64,000 bases of DNA from Tetragonia tetragonoides (Eukaryota > Streptophyta > Magnoliopsida > Caryophyllales > Aizoaceae): contig CM076154.1 in the NCBI GenBank assembly GCA_038025085.1, forward strand, positions 14,606,001 to 14,670,000. Direction: 5' to 3'. Every line of letters starts with the position of its first letter. The stretch's first letter is position 1. This document shows, one piece after another, positions 45,420-56,640 of the stretch. Under the pieces are notes generated by a model. It saw only the letters and a list, made by a program, of their open reading frames with translations, was not told where the DNA came from and made no database searches. The position numbers were made by a program, and so were the translations under genes.

Positions 45420-46500
45420 TTGTGGGCTCTCCTTTCAGCTATACCCATGAATTACATGCATGTTCATGTTTCAAGTATATTTAGAGTTGATAAATAGGTT
45501 GTGTTCGTGTTGCGTTTGTATTTTGTGTCAAATAATCCAAGATAATGAAGTCAGAAATCTGTAGACACCAACCTAACACATTTATTAATAATTGATCGGA
45601 ATCCTTCAATACTTACCAAACCCGTTTAAAATAACCATGTCATATTCACATTGACCTGCTTAACTTTATAAACAATTTATCTAAACTCGATCTTCTCGAA
45701 AAATAAAAAATGTAAATGATATGACAAATGAATAAAAAATTGCAAAGAAATTTTGAAACTTTATCATTTAAGCTTCACGGGTGTTTAATCAATTAAACTA
45801 ATGGATATTGTTCTTATTATATTGATATTATCATTAGTTAAGTGACTTATGTTTCGACAAATTAAAATAATTATGTCCGAATGTGTAAATTTCATGTTCA
45901 AAATTTGAACACTAATGGAACCATATAACCAAACAAATTACTAGCTCGTGTCAATCAACTTAACTAATCGTGTCAACCAACAAGGGTGGTGGTCTAGTGG
46001 TTTCAAGCTTATTCCAATTGGTTTGGTAAGGTAAAGCCATGGGTTCGAATCCCAATTCCCTCCATGCCTTGTGTCTGCTGGCTTCTAGGAACTATACTAG
46101 CCCCTTGTTGGTGCTACGTTGATGGGGCCAGTGCTTGCGCTGGTTGTTCAACTAGTCTGATATGTTCGCTGTTGAACACGAGAGTCCGAACATAACGTAG
46201 CAGGGGGTGCCTCAATCGCCATTCACTTACACCCTCTTTTTGACGAGAAAAAAAAAACTAATCGTGTTAAGAATCTTAACACTAACTCGTTTAATTCTTA
46301 TCAAGTTCTTTAGTCGTGTTTTCTTTTGCCATAGCCATTTGCAAATGCTATCTCTTTCTCGATTATTGGTTGGTTGATGAAAAATAGAAACCTTTGATTC
46401 AACTGCCCAACCCAGTCAACAAAATAGGTGGCGCAGTACACCATTAATGCACGCAAAATTATTGGAGAGCTTGGTAAGTTTAGGAGTACGTAATGGAGCA
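45420..46500 (+). repeat. Duplicated upstream block of the knottin family
   Basis: Aligns by eye, in reverse orientation, with the upstream region of copy A: 45425-45500 with about 20245-20330, 45540-45800 with 18590-18800 and 46330-46440 with 18180-18310. It includes CCATAGCCAT and ATTCAACTGCCCAACCCAG phrases. Copy A has an extra 1.4-kb TIR element; this copy has a SINE instead. Confidence 0.6.
45977..46256 (+). mobile_element. Full-length tRNA-derived SINE with target duplication
   Basis: Box A GGTCTAGTGG, box B GGGTTCGAATCCC, body GGAACTATACTAGCCCC, TTGAACACGAGAG, and an A tail. Target duplication ACTAATCGTGTCAA (45963-45976) against ACTAATCGTGTTAA (46257-46270), one mismatch. Same family as 52555-52830 and the split copy at 16769-17236. 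Confidence 0.88.
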
Positions 46501-46501
46501 T

Positions 46502-46509
46502 TATAAATA
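46502..46509 (+). promoter_or_regulatory. TATA box of knottin copy E
   Basis: TTATAAATATATGCACTTG, the family promoter block, stands 77 bp before the ATG at 46579. Confidence 0.6.
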
Positions 46510-46578
46510 TATGCACTTGAGAGTAAATTGGTTTAACCAATATACTACTGCATACTATTCAAAAGCAAATACTCATTC

Positions 46579-46648
46579 ATGGCTTCAATGTTCTACCAGC
46601 AGCTTCCCAAGCCCGCTTTCTTTATAGCCTTCTTTGTCTATGCAATAG
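46579..46648 (+). pseudogene. Knottin-family copy E, orphan exon 1
   Basis: The signal-peptide exon begins MASMFYQQLPKPAFF and has the family GT donor (CAATAG|GTTC). Promoter and upstream DNA are conserved. No exon 2 follows within the 1.1 kb before the LINE-containing block; the sequence changes within about 15 bases of the donor. Confidence 0.7.
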
Positions 46649-46669
46649 GTTCATTACAAGATCGGAATC

Positions 46670-47040
46670 TACTAGCGTTCTCAAACCTTAAGCACCCGGC
46701 GTCGCCCTCGATAAACGCACCTACCGGGTCAAGACGGCTTAGAGTTTAGGTTTGGGGATGCTCCTAAGCACCCGTCGTGGCCCTGATAAAACGATCTTTC
46801 CGGTTAAGACGACTTAGGGTTTGAGGACTAGATACCCAAACCTTAAGCACTCGACGCCTCCCCCGTAACATTAAATACCCTAAGAGCAAAAATTGTGCAC
46901 AGTAGGCCAGGGTGAATCCTAATCCCGGTTTTGACCTAAACTGATGGGCATCGGGTGTAACGCGTGTTACCATACTAGCAAACTTCATTCACCACTAACG
47001 CTAACAGCCATGTTGTCCCCAAACCTTAAGCACCCGCACC
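46670..47040. repeat. Tandem-like repeats with CAAACCTTAAGCACCCG units
   Basis: The phrase (or CCTAAGCACCCG) recurs at about 46682, 46765, 46838 and 47020, followed by GC-rich arms such as ACCGGGTCAAGACGGCTTAG. It replaces the expected intron and exon 2 of copy E. Origin unknown. Confidence 0.45.
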
Positions 47041-47758
47041 GCCACGTTCTCCACCAGCTACGACCACCCCTACTCCAAACACCAGAATTTTTTTCCATTT
47101 TCACAACAAATATGGATCAAAAACACCAAACTCTATATTCAAAATTGAATATAATACTTATGAAGATCGATTAAGGAATAAATCAAACACAAATTTCAAA
47201 TCTGGAAGATAACAAAATTAGGAGCAAATTATATGAAATCAAAACTAAATTCTCTATCGTCCACTCACACAAAGAATAGACTTAAAGCACAAGAAATTCC
47301 AGATCCAGAATGGAAAACAAATGAAAAAAGGATAAAATTCATGACCTAGAGACTTGCTCCATTTTTTAGCCGTTTTCGTGGTGAAGCTAAAAAATGGATT
47401 TTAGCTTTATTTTGTCGAAACAGCCTCTAAAGTACACAAAAACTATGTATGAGACGATTTTACTACAAAAAAATCAGTGATATCAGGGTTACATTTTAGT
47501 GAAATAAGGGTTACTCCTTGTAATAAGTACCCTATATGTCTAACACAGAAACTTTTATAAGACGGTCTTTCCGTAACTTTTGATAAGACGGGGGTCACAT
47601 TTCATTTAAACCAGGGTCACTATTTACTATAAGTAACCCATAGCTACTTGTTTAAATAATGTCCCCATATTTTTATGAGTTGATATTAAACAAGACTTGA
47701 TGTCTTTCTAATTATAGTGACCCCATTTTTCCGTAAGTTAATCGTCTTCGCTCTCTAA

Positions 47759-48839
47759 CTTTTTTTTTTTTTTGGTTACATGGAAGGCGTTAATCGCCCA
47801 AGAAGAAACTAAGTACTAGAATTAAAACTAATCATCCTAGGTCTTGCAAAACCCACAAGATCTTCGAAAAGGACTGGCATCATGCTTGGAATGGGAGCTG
47901 CAAATTCTGCAAACAGGTCTGGGACTTGGAGGCTATGATTAGCAAGCCAATCAGCCGCGACATTAGCTACTCGATAAATATGACGTAGCTTGATCCTCCA
48001 AGGTGTGGTGTTAATGATTTCCTTGCATTGCTCAATAACAAAGTAATATGGGCTGAAGGGTGGCGTAGGAGCCTTGAGCATACTCAGAGCCAGCTCAGAG
48101 TCAGATTCGAGCTCCAACTGAGGAACTTGGAGTCGTTTAGGATTACGAAGACCATAGAAGATGGCCATAAGCTCAGCCATTAGTGCAGTATCATGCCCCA
48201 TCTTAGCAATAAAGGCACGGATAAAAGCTCCATTATCTGATCGTAATATACCTCCACCCCCAGCTGGGCCTGGGTCCCCTTTGGCTGCTCCATCTGTGTT
48301 TAATTTAGTCCAACCAACTGCAGGAGATGACCAATGAATAAACGTCTCTTCTCTAGGTCGCTTAGAGCCACATAGATTTGATTTTCTTTTTGAATCAGCC
48401 ATCAAGTATTCTTCTCCTCTAGCAAGAACAAAGTGCCCTTAATCGTGTGGGATGTCACTCAGGTCTCCAAGAACACGGGTGTTACGCCAACGCCATAGCC
48501 ACCATAAAGTTGTTGCGAAGATTGTTGACCATTTGTCATTGCTTTTTATGTTATTCTCAACCCAATTCACCAGCGATGTTTGAAAGAACGAAGCATTGAA
48601 TGCGTGAGGTAAAATAGTGAGCCAAACCTCTTTCGCCTTAGGACAATCTCTGAGTATGTGTAGACCCGATTCCTCAAAGCATCCACAGCAAGGACATGAC
48701 GCATCCGTGGCGAGGTGTCTGCGAACACGATTAGCATTTGATAGAAAACTGTCGTGAAGCGTGAGCCATAGAAAGTTTCGTACACGTTGAGGTGCTGCCA
48801 CCCTCCATTCGTGTTTCCATCTCTGGTCTTCCACTCTTA
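47759..48839 (-). mobile_element. 5'-truncated LINE with poly(A) and 9-bp target duplication
   Basis: Frame 47809..48405 encodes the RNase H-like domain (KLNTDGAAKGDPGPAGGGG, MAELMAIFYGLR, LESDSELALSML, RVANVAADWLANH), and 48439..48834 a zinc-finger region (APQRVRNFLWL, CPCCGCFEESGLHILRDC). A T run at 47760-47773 is the tail. GCTCTCTAA is duplicated at 47750-47758 and 48840-48848. The uninterrupted target survives, inverted, at about 38190-38203. Confidence 0.92.
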
Positions 48840-48924
48840 GCTCTCTAAATTAACTTACGCCATCACCCACCTCTTTCAAAACCTGACAACGTGACCCATT
48901 TTCATCATCATTACATTATTAATA

Positions 48925-50135
48925 CTAGTTTGTGCCCGTACATTGCACGGATTTCTACAAATTAAACAGATTTAAAAAAAAAAAACTAATTACAATTATG
49001 CTCAAATATTAAGCGAATAATTTATTGTAACATTAAAAACATTTAAAAATACAGTAAGTCTAGTGTGAGACCAACTTACAAAAAATTGGGGTAAGTTTTT
49101 AGATATGTAAGGGTCACTTATGATAAGCAGTGACCCTTATCTCATTAAAAAGTAATCCCCCATCTCACCAAAAGTTATGAAATGACCGTCTTATAAAAGT
49201 TTTTGTGTTAAAAATATACTAAAAATGTGACTCTTCTATGCTTGAAAATCTCATGTAAAATTAAAAACTGAACGAAGAGTCCCATATTGCCTAAACCAGT
49301 AAGCCAAGATAGGTAGTATGGTTATCCATTGCATTTCTCGATTCACGTCAAAGCCCATCACGGAAGCATAAGACATGACAAAAAAGAAAAGATTGGGGCT
49401 TAAGAATTGGCGTTTATTCCATCGAGCTAAAGTAAAGCAGAAGCGAAAAGCCACTCAACTAAGACTAAAGAAAGTAGTAAAAATCATAAGAGAAGAAAGG
49501 TCTACAAAAGATAGTATAGTTAGAGACAGCACTACGCTTATAATTGTTTGTAAATTCTAAATCTCATACTCTTATCATAAGGAAAAAGACACTAACATAG
49601 TTTTACAATTTTTGCTTAGAACAATGTTAATATCTATATTTTAGTGCATTTTCTGACAGTATTGGAGGAATTCCTATAATATATAGATATTATGATTGGA
49701 CTTTTTGTATTTTTCAAGGTAATACTTTGACCGCATAAGAGTATTGTCATACCAACATCAAACATAGAAATTAAAGACTTTGAAACTATTACCTCTTGGA
49801 TCATGTAACATATGGGATGAGTTAATTAATAGTTAATTGAAATTGATGATAAAAGTTTAAATTAGATAAGATGCCCTATAAAGTCATAGTAATCTTATTA
49901 TATGACATTTATGATATTAAATGAATGATATAAATATTTATCCATATATTACAAATAATTTTTCATAAGTGACAATTACACTTTGATTTTCGATGAGATG
50001 AATAATCACGTTATATTAGTTTCATTATATAATCACAATCCGTGCAACGCACGGGCATACTTACGGGCATCCACCTAGTTCATACCATTACTAATCAACT
50101 CAAAGCTTTAAAAAAAAAACCAACAACTTAAGGTC
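48925..50135 (-). repeat. Inverted-duplicate arm 2 with Helitron-like ends
   Basis: Reverse-complement partner of 35095-36110. One end has ACTAGTTTGTGCCCGTAC (minus-reading hairpin then CTAG), the other CCGTGCAACGCACGG followed 20 bases later by CTAGT. Arm sequences have diverged only modestly. No coding content. Confidence 0.65.
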
Positions 50136-50496
50136 ATCCCAACTACTCCTTATACTGTCAATGGGTTTGTTCGGCAATACTTAGTTGTAACTGTAGTCTG
50201 AGCTGTTTTATTAGTGGTTAGCTGTTCAACTAGCTATTAGCTGTCATGAGCGGTACATAACTGTTAGCTATTTATTTGGTTGAGTGTTCGGTAATGTTAG
50301 CGGTTTGGTTAGCTGATTGATGTAAAATGACATAAAAGGGCATATTATATTTATTTATTATTAAAAATAAATGGATAAAATTGGGATCGAATGCATAAAT
50401 AACTCCAACAACTAACCTTTAGAATTGAAAGGCTAATTTTATTAGCTTTTGCAAAACACTACTCTAAAAGCTAACAACTACTTCTAAATGACTTTT

Positions 50497-52261
50497 AAAT
50501 GAGGTATTTTTGCCGAAAACTACCTTCATTTGTTAACCTTTTGTGAGGAACTACCTTATAAAGTTGTTTTTGTCAACAACTACCTTACTTTATAAAAAAG
50601 TTTGTTTAAGACTACCAATTGACAGAATACCCACTAACGGAATTAAGTTTCCTTGTAAATGACTTTTATACCCCTCGTTTACCCCATTTTAACTGAACTC
50701 ATTTTTCTTTCCCCCTTTTTTCATTTTGACTTTACTTCTCTCTAATTTCCCCCATTTTTATTTCCCGCCTCCATCTCCCTTTTCCCTTCCGTTGATGTCT
50801 GTTCTCTATCTCTCATCTCTTCCTCTCTCTTCTGTTTCTCCGTGCTTTTGTTTCTGGTCAATCAAAAAATGGCACCAATCGCCACCTGGAAAAACACTTC
50901 TAGACGGAACTGTACTTCGACGAAAACTACCAAAAGCAGGACGTTTCAATCCTGTTGGAATATTTGCTTCAAAGAAAATATGTTGGGCAATATTATTGTC
51001 CCACATTGGTAACTTATAAGAGGCAAGTTGTTTAGTTACCCATAATGGGATGACTCCTTAATTCCCCACATTGATGAAGTTTGACTGGAGAAGATTAATT
51101 GCTTTCCGTTACACAAATCAATAAGTGCTTTCCGTTACAAATATTGATTCCCTTAATATTCTCTATTGATGACCTCCAAATTTATTCTCCAATTTATTGT
51201 CTTTGCCTTCATGATGTTCCTCTACTTTCCTCTATATATATTGGAGACATTCCATTTCAAAAAGGACAGACACAAAAAATACCCTCTCTTTGATTCGTTT
51301 GGCAGTAGTTCAGTTTGCTCTCAAAACCATTGCACCGTAGTACACCGGAGCTTTGGTTGTCGTGTATCCCTGGAGGTCGGTTGCCGGAAATTACCTAGTG
51401 TACATGTGGGGGCAAATTCGACTTCACTACGACTTTCGTTCGAGATAAGTTTGTTCTATCATTAGCTTTGTTTCTAACAAATCCACCCTCTCTCCTCTGG
51501 CAAGGTCGTTCCCCTACTTGCAGATCCATAATTTAAAATTTTGATTGCAATTGATTTGATTTTATTCCCTTCAGTCCTATTTTGGGGGGGTTTATATTTA
51601 TTGCTTTTGCTTAGGATGTCAAATTGCAGTCTTGAATAAACATGAAATGAATTAACCATGGCCAAGATAATTCTCGTGAGCACTTTCCAGCTGTTTATAG
51701 TGAAAAAAGAGCCTACAGATGAAGAAGCAGGTTTTGTGATGATAATTCGACATTGGGTGAAGCCGGTGATGACAACCTTTCAAAAGAAATTGATATGGTT
51801 GGTGTGATTTGGGGTTTCAAGTTAACTGGTTGAATCTGTTGACATTATATAGCCTCAGATTATATGGGGTCTATAAAATGATTCTAAAGGAAATGGATAA
51901 CCGACGGCGAGGACATGAAAAAGAAGCAGTGGAAGGGAAGAGAGGAGAGAAAGAGAGCTGACACAAAGGGAAAGGGGAGATTGAGGTAAAGGAAATAAAA
52001 GGGGGGGGGGGGATTGAGAGGGAAATAAAGTCAAACTGGATAAAGAGGGAAAAGAAAATGAGCTCAGTGAAGATGGGGTGAGTGAGGGGTATAAAAGTCA
52101 TTAACAATGAAAATTAACCCCGTTAATGAGTATTCTGTTAATTGGTAGTGTTCAATAATTTTTTTTTGTAAAGTAAGGTAGTTGTTGACAAAAATAACTT
52201 TATAAGGTAGTTACCCACAAAAAGTTAACAAATGAAGGTACTTTCTGGAAAAAAATCATTT
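50497..52261. mobile_element. MULE-like element with long TIRs
   Basis: Left 50497-50640 and right 52110-52261 are inverted repeats of about 150 bp sharing ACTACCTTATAAAGTT, TTTTTGTCAACAACTACC and CTACCTTACTTTA. The interior has pyrimidine-rich DNA on the left, purine-rich on the right, and a short coding-like stretch broken by a solo LTR. A target duplication was not established. No transposase. Confidence 0.7.
50953..51479. mobile_element. Solo LTR with 5-bp target duplication
   Basis: 527 bp beginning TGTTGGAATATT and ending TTTCTAACA, flanked by AATCC at 50948-50952 and 51480-51484. TG..CA ends and a perfect pentamer duplication with no internal region mark a solo LTR left by LTR-LTR recombination. 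It sits inside the MULE-like element. Confidence 0.85.
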
Positions 52262-52399
52262 GATGAAGTGGAAATGAAGGAGTGATCGAGGAAAAACCTG
52301 AGACCATATTTTACCTATCAATGCAAACATAGCAGTTCAAGTTTATAAATTACTCATTTCATCATCAGACTTTGGCGAAGAAATCTGAAGACACTTTTT

Positions 52400-53130
52400 T
52401 AGCCTCTACACTAGCCATGATTCTTTTAGATCCTTTTGACTAATATGTGGTTTGCTTGTGTACAACATACCAGTAGTACATGAAGTTCTGGAGGGGTGAT
52501 ACCCTTCATAGAGTGTCAGTTGTGACTCCTATTGATGTTCTTATAAGTAAGTTGAGGGTGGTGGTCTAGTGGTTCCAAGCTTACTCTTAAATAGTTTGGT
52601 AAGGCAAGGTCATGGGTTCGAATCTTCATTCCTCCCATGCTTTGTGTCTGTTGGATTCTAGGAACTATACTAGCCCCTTGTTGGTGCTACATTGACGGGG
52701 CCAATGCTTCCTCTGGTTGTTCAGCTAGTCTGATATGTTCGCTATTGAACACGAGAATCCAAACATGATGTAGCAGAGGGTACCTAGGTCACCATTCACT
52801 TGCACCCTTTTTTTAACGAGCAAAAAAAAAAAGTAAATTGTTCTCTTTATTGTTTTACATTGTACTTTTTAGAGCCCTTGAATAAAGGTCTGAGAAAAAA
52901 TGTTAAATTACCAAAAAAAAAAGAAACATTAAGTAACTAATCCACATAGAATATGGTTTATTTTATTAGATAAAATTAAAACATGCACAATTACATCCAT
53001 CGTTCGCAACCTTATTAATATAAAGAGTGTGTACGTGATTTTATAAACCAATATGTATATATATTAGGTTCATGTAAATGACATACTGAAACATTATTTA
53101 AACAAATGACAATATTTCATCCTCATTCGC
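52400..53130 (-). repeat. Duplicated knottin 3' flank, gene body lost
   Basis: TTTAGATCCTTTTGACTAA, CCAGTAGTACATGAAGTT and TAGAGCCCTTGAATAAAGG, plus the 3' UTR-like ACCTTATTAATATAAAGAG and ATACTGAAACATTATTTAAA, also occur at 59262-59690 and, in part, at 53740-54040. The matching coding exons are absent here. A SINE interrupts this copy at 52555. Confidence 0.65.
52555..52830 (+). mobile_element. tRNA-derived SINE with target duplication and an empty-site paralogue
   Basis: 276 bp with box A GGTCTAGTGG, box B GGGTTCGAATC and an A tail. AAGTAAGTTG (52545-52554) is repeated as AAGTAAATTG (52831-52840). The duplicated block at 59262-59500 has the same flanks without the SINE, so the insertion came after that duplication. 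Confidence 0.9.
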
Positions 53131-53194
53131 AAACATTATTTGGCTCACATTTTCAAACTATTAGGTACAAATAGGATAAAAAATAAAAAATATA

Positions 53195-53345
53195 AATTTA
53201 TTTCGGATAGCGGATATTCGACTATTCAAATCCGAAATTTCGGATATCTGAAAATTGGATATTCGAAATTTTCGAATACAGATTTGGATATGGAAATTTG
53301 GTATCCGAAATTTCGGATACCCGAAATTTCAAATACCCAACACCC
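53195..53345. repeat. Palindrome-rich repeat (ATCCGAAATTTCGGAT)
   Basis: At least three copies of GAAATTTC/TCCGAAATTTCGGATA phrases with GGATATTCGA between. Probably a decayed repeat akin to the GGATATC repeat at 16.6-17.5 kb. Confidence 0.5.
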
Positions 53346-54039
53346 TTAGGTACTAGTATGCACATGTTAAATGTAGCAGCTTAGTTTGACTACATAGATA
53401 TTGAAAACTATCAATCTATACTAGTTAGCCTACAATAGACTTTTATATCCCACAATTTACTCCTAGCCATATATTTGTATGCATATATAGTATGTGCCAG
53501 TGTATGGGTCTTTCCATTTGTCCTGTAAAAGCTCTATATTGAGAGCTTGTTGTGTTTGCCGGTAAAAGATATCCAAGTAAGAAAGCTTGTATTCTTACAT
53601 TAACCATTTCTACACTTCTTTAAACAACTAGCTAGCAAATCATTCTTCCACTTATTTTAATTTTAGTACTATTTTTATGTACTAGTCCCTAAATTTAGTA
53701 CTAAATCAACCTGTACTATGTACTAAATACCCAACAAATAACTAATCCACATAAAATATGGTTTAATTTATTATTAGATTTAAAATTGAAACATGCACCA
53801 TTACAACTATCATCCACAACCTTATTAATATATAAAGTGCGTAATTTATAAACCTGTACATGTGTATAAATCAGGTTCATATACATACTCCAAATACTTA
53901 ATTTGGCCCAACACATGACATGACAAAAGATTGAAAGTACATACTGAAACATTATTTAAACAAAGGACAATAATTAGGGGCCGTTTGGTTGTGGTAATGA
54001 TTAAGGGAGTAATGGTAAAGGACGACAATACTTAATCCT

Positions 54040-54606
54040 TTACCAATAGACACACACACCTCCAGCCAAAGGCACATCATAGCATTGATTATGGTAATCA
54101 CCACAACAATGAGGTCCAAAAATCTTGTTGCAGTACTCGCCTGGATCCGCACATTTTAAGACCGCTTCTTTATCATTCATTAGATATTCCTTTATCACAA
54201 TCATTTTGTCCTTCACTGGAGTTATTTTCCCATTATTATTCATCACTCTTGTTCCTGTCTCTCGTGTGAACACTTCTTCTTCTACTATAATTTTGTTAGG
54301 TTGTTGTTCCAACTGCACCTTATTAAAATCATCAGACATCTTGATGATAGATTCAACTGCCACTTCTTCGGAATTAGTTGCCATATTTGCCATTGTAGGA
54401 ACTGTCAAATTATATATTGAGATACTTAATCCACTAGTAATTAATATGTCAAATTATGTGACTTCTTAGTATAAAGTGTATGCAATATTAATAGTGTAAT
54501 ATAGAGCATATGACTACTCAATATACGTGTAAAGATCAGACTAAAACTAACGTATTATGTAAATTTACATTATTAATGTAATGATTAAAAATAATTCTTC
54601 TAACTC

Positions 54607-54663
<57 letters not shown>

Positions 54664-55108
54664 TCTCTGTATAGCACAAGCGCCTACACTAGTTTGTCAA
54701 AAATAAAGACCCAATTAAAAAAAGGTTTACAATTAATATTGACACAAAAAATTGAATAATAAAAAGAAGAAACACTAAGAACATAAGCATGGACAATCGT
54801 TCTTTGGGCATTCTTGCCCAAGTTTGCATCTTTGGTACGATTTCTTTGACGATTCTCTCTCCAATTTGTTAGAGAGAGATTCATTAGGGTAACTCTTCAG
54901 GTTTGCCTGGCTTCATTTGTTGTTTTTCAAAAATATAATAAAATAAAAATGAGCAGAATAATTTATTAGCATGCATGTATGTGGAAGTAAATAATTAATC
55001 AAAGTAAAGGAGAGAATAGGGTTTAAGAGATGAACCCGTTGCACAGACAAAGAGTGCTATGACGACGAAAGAGAATTTGAGGAGCTGATGGAACATTATT
55101 GAAGCCAT
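54040..55108 (-). CDS. Secreted knottin-like cysteine-rich peptide precursor, second intact copy, 144 aa
   Basis: Exon 1 is 55036..55108 (signal MASIMFHQLLKFSFVVIALF). The intron, 54402..55035, has GT-AG ends in phase 1 and contains an (AT)n tract. Exon 2 is 54040..54401. The propeptide has PTMANMATNSEEVA, KIIVEEEVFTRETG and KMIVIKEYLMN. The C-terminus has six cysteines as C-X6-C-X7-CC-X6-C-X9-C (GEYCNKIFGPHCC, AGGVCVYW). Loop 5 is shorter than in the 41.6-kb copy while the first half is strongly conserved. Same gene plan, TATA block and 3' flank as the family. Likely secreted; defence role inferred only from knottin likeness. A longer in-frame start for exon 2 alone is not needed. Confidence 0.82.
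54602..54660. repeat. (AT)n microsatellite in the knottin intron
   Basis: About 29 dinucleotide units within the intron of the 54.0-kb gene. Confidence 0.95.
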
Positions 55109-55172
55109 AATTTGTACTGTATGTATTTTGCTTAATTTGCTTATATATCAAGACTTTGCTTGTAAGTGCATG

Positions 55173-55181
55173 TATTTATAG
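55173..55181 (-). promoter_or_regulatory. TATA box of the second intact knottin-like gene
   Basis: Minus-strand AGCACTATAAATACATGCAC about 70 bp upstream of the ATG, matching the other family promoters. Confidence 0.75.
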
Positions 55182-55520
55182 TGCTCCATACAATGCGCTC
55201 CAATAATTTGATAATTATTTGTGCCTTAATAATATAATGGTGCAACCTACCCTAGTCCCTTGATAGGCTGGAAAACTTAATCAAAGATTTTTGACTGCCC
55301 ACCAACCATACTAAAGAGCAAGATGGCCGAGAAAGGAGAGAGAAGGGTTGGGTTAAGGAGGAAGTGATGTCATGTAGTTTGTAGAACATACGAAGTCTAT
55401 GGTTTTGGCATGATAATCGTGAATGTGTCATTGTCCTATAGACGGTTAAGTCTTAAAAATAGGTGTTTTTAACCTATTTGGGTCCACCTGATACTGATAG
55501 TTTTGGATTATTAAGAACTA

Positions 55521-55771
55521 CTCCCTGGCCTCCGTCTCATAAAATGCTAAACGTTTGCTTTTTGAATGTCAAATTTAACAAACTTTGACCATTAATATAT
55601 GAAAATATATAAAGATCCACAATATGAAAAAAGTTTTGTTATTTAAAATACTTTCAAAAAATCATATTGTTATAATTTTTACATTCATTTAGGTGTAGTT
55701 ATTTACGGTCAAAGTGGTGTCTTGAAGACCGTAAAAAAGTAAACGTTTAGAATTTTATAAGACGGAGGGAG
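55521..55771. mobile_element. Stowaway MITE
   Basis: Flanked by TA (55519-55520 and 55772-55773), with CTCCCTGGCCTCCGTC at the left and GACGGAGGGAG at the right. Non-coding, 251 bp. Confidence 0.85.
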
Positions 55772-55944
55772 TATTATTTCTCAAGCCGAAACCCAAGTTG
55801 TAAATAAAACAGACCCAACAATTATCATCAAAGACGAAGCAGCATATTAAGAACGAATATAATAGCTGGGATGACGTTGAGTTGTTGTTTTTTGTTTTGT
55901 TTTTTTTTTTTAACTTGGAGGTGAAGTATGAGTAAAACATGTTA

Positions 55945-56640
55945 ATGCCGTTTGATTATGACGAATTAACAAGAGTTTGAGGTTTACAATTTACAAACAA
56001 TTATAATCGTAGTGGATAACTATGTCACCTATCTTGGCTTAGGCAATATGGGACTCTTCATTCATTTTATAATTTTACAAGTATAGCACATTGACGTGTT
56101 TGGTATATTTTTAAATGTTTTTAATGTTAAAATAAATTATTCGCTTTATATTTGAGCATAATTGTAATTATTTTTTTATTTTGTTTTACTTTGGAAAAAC
56201 CCGTGTGCAATACACGGGCACAAACTAGTATTTATAATGTTGAATAGTGACAAGTCATACAAAATAACTCGTAGAAGATGTATAAGTCCATATATAGAAA
56301 AAAATTAAACAAAAAAAAAGATTGGTAAGGGTAATCCGCCCTTTGGAAATTTTCACATAATTTTTCTTCTACCTTATTACTATCTCTTAATTTTTGTGCT
56401 ACACCCTTTTTCCTTCACGACCAGTTACTCAACCACTCAACTAATTGTGTTGTTCAATAGGTTTTTTATAAGGCCGTTTCAATATGAGGCCGCCTCAACA
56501 TGAGACTATCTCTTTAAATAAGTATGATGTCGTGCTTGGTTAGAAGTGCCTTACTTTGAATCCGCCTCATATGATTTTTCGTGTTGTTATAATCATAGTT
56601 CAATTTTGATATTTCATTAAGAGTTGACAAACATACCACC
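55945..56640 (+). repeat. Third copy of the 35-37 kb repeat with a Helitron-like hairpin end
   Basis: Same order of blocks as 35640-36310 and 37200-37380, without the GC-rich insertion. At 56208-56230 CCCGTGTGCAATACACGGG forms a perfect 7-bp stem and is followed by CACAAACTAGT, the clearest Helitron-type 3' end here. Confidence 0.65.

Noticed and set aside
46021..46060. tRNA gene candidates at box A/box B sites (also 16.8, 20.4, 43.4 and 52.6 kb)
   Set aside because: The boxes lie in longer repeated elements with A tails and target duplications and have no cloverleaf, so they are SINEs.
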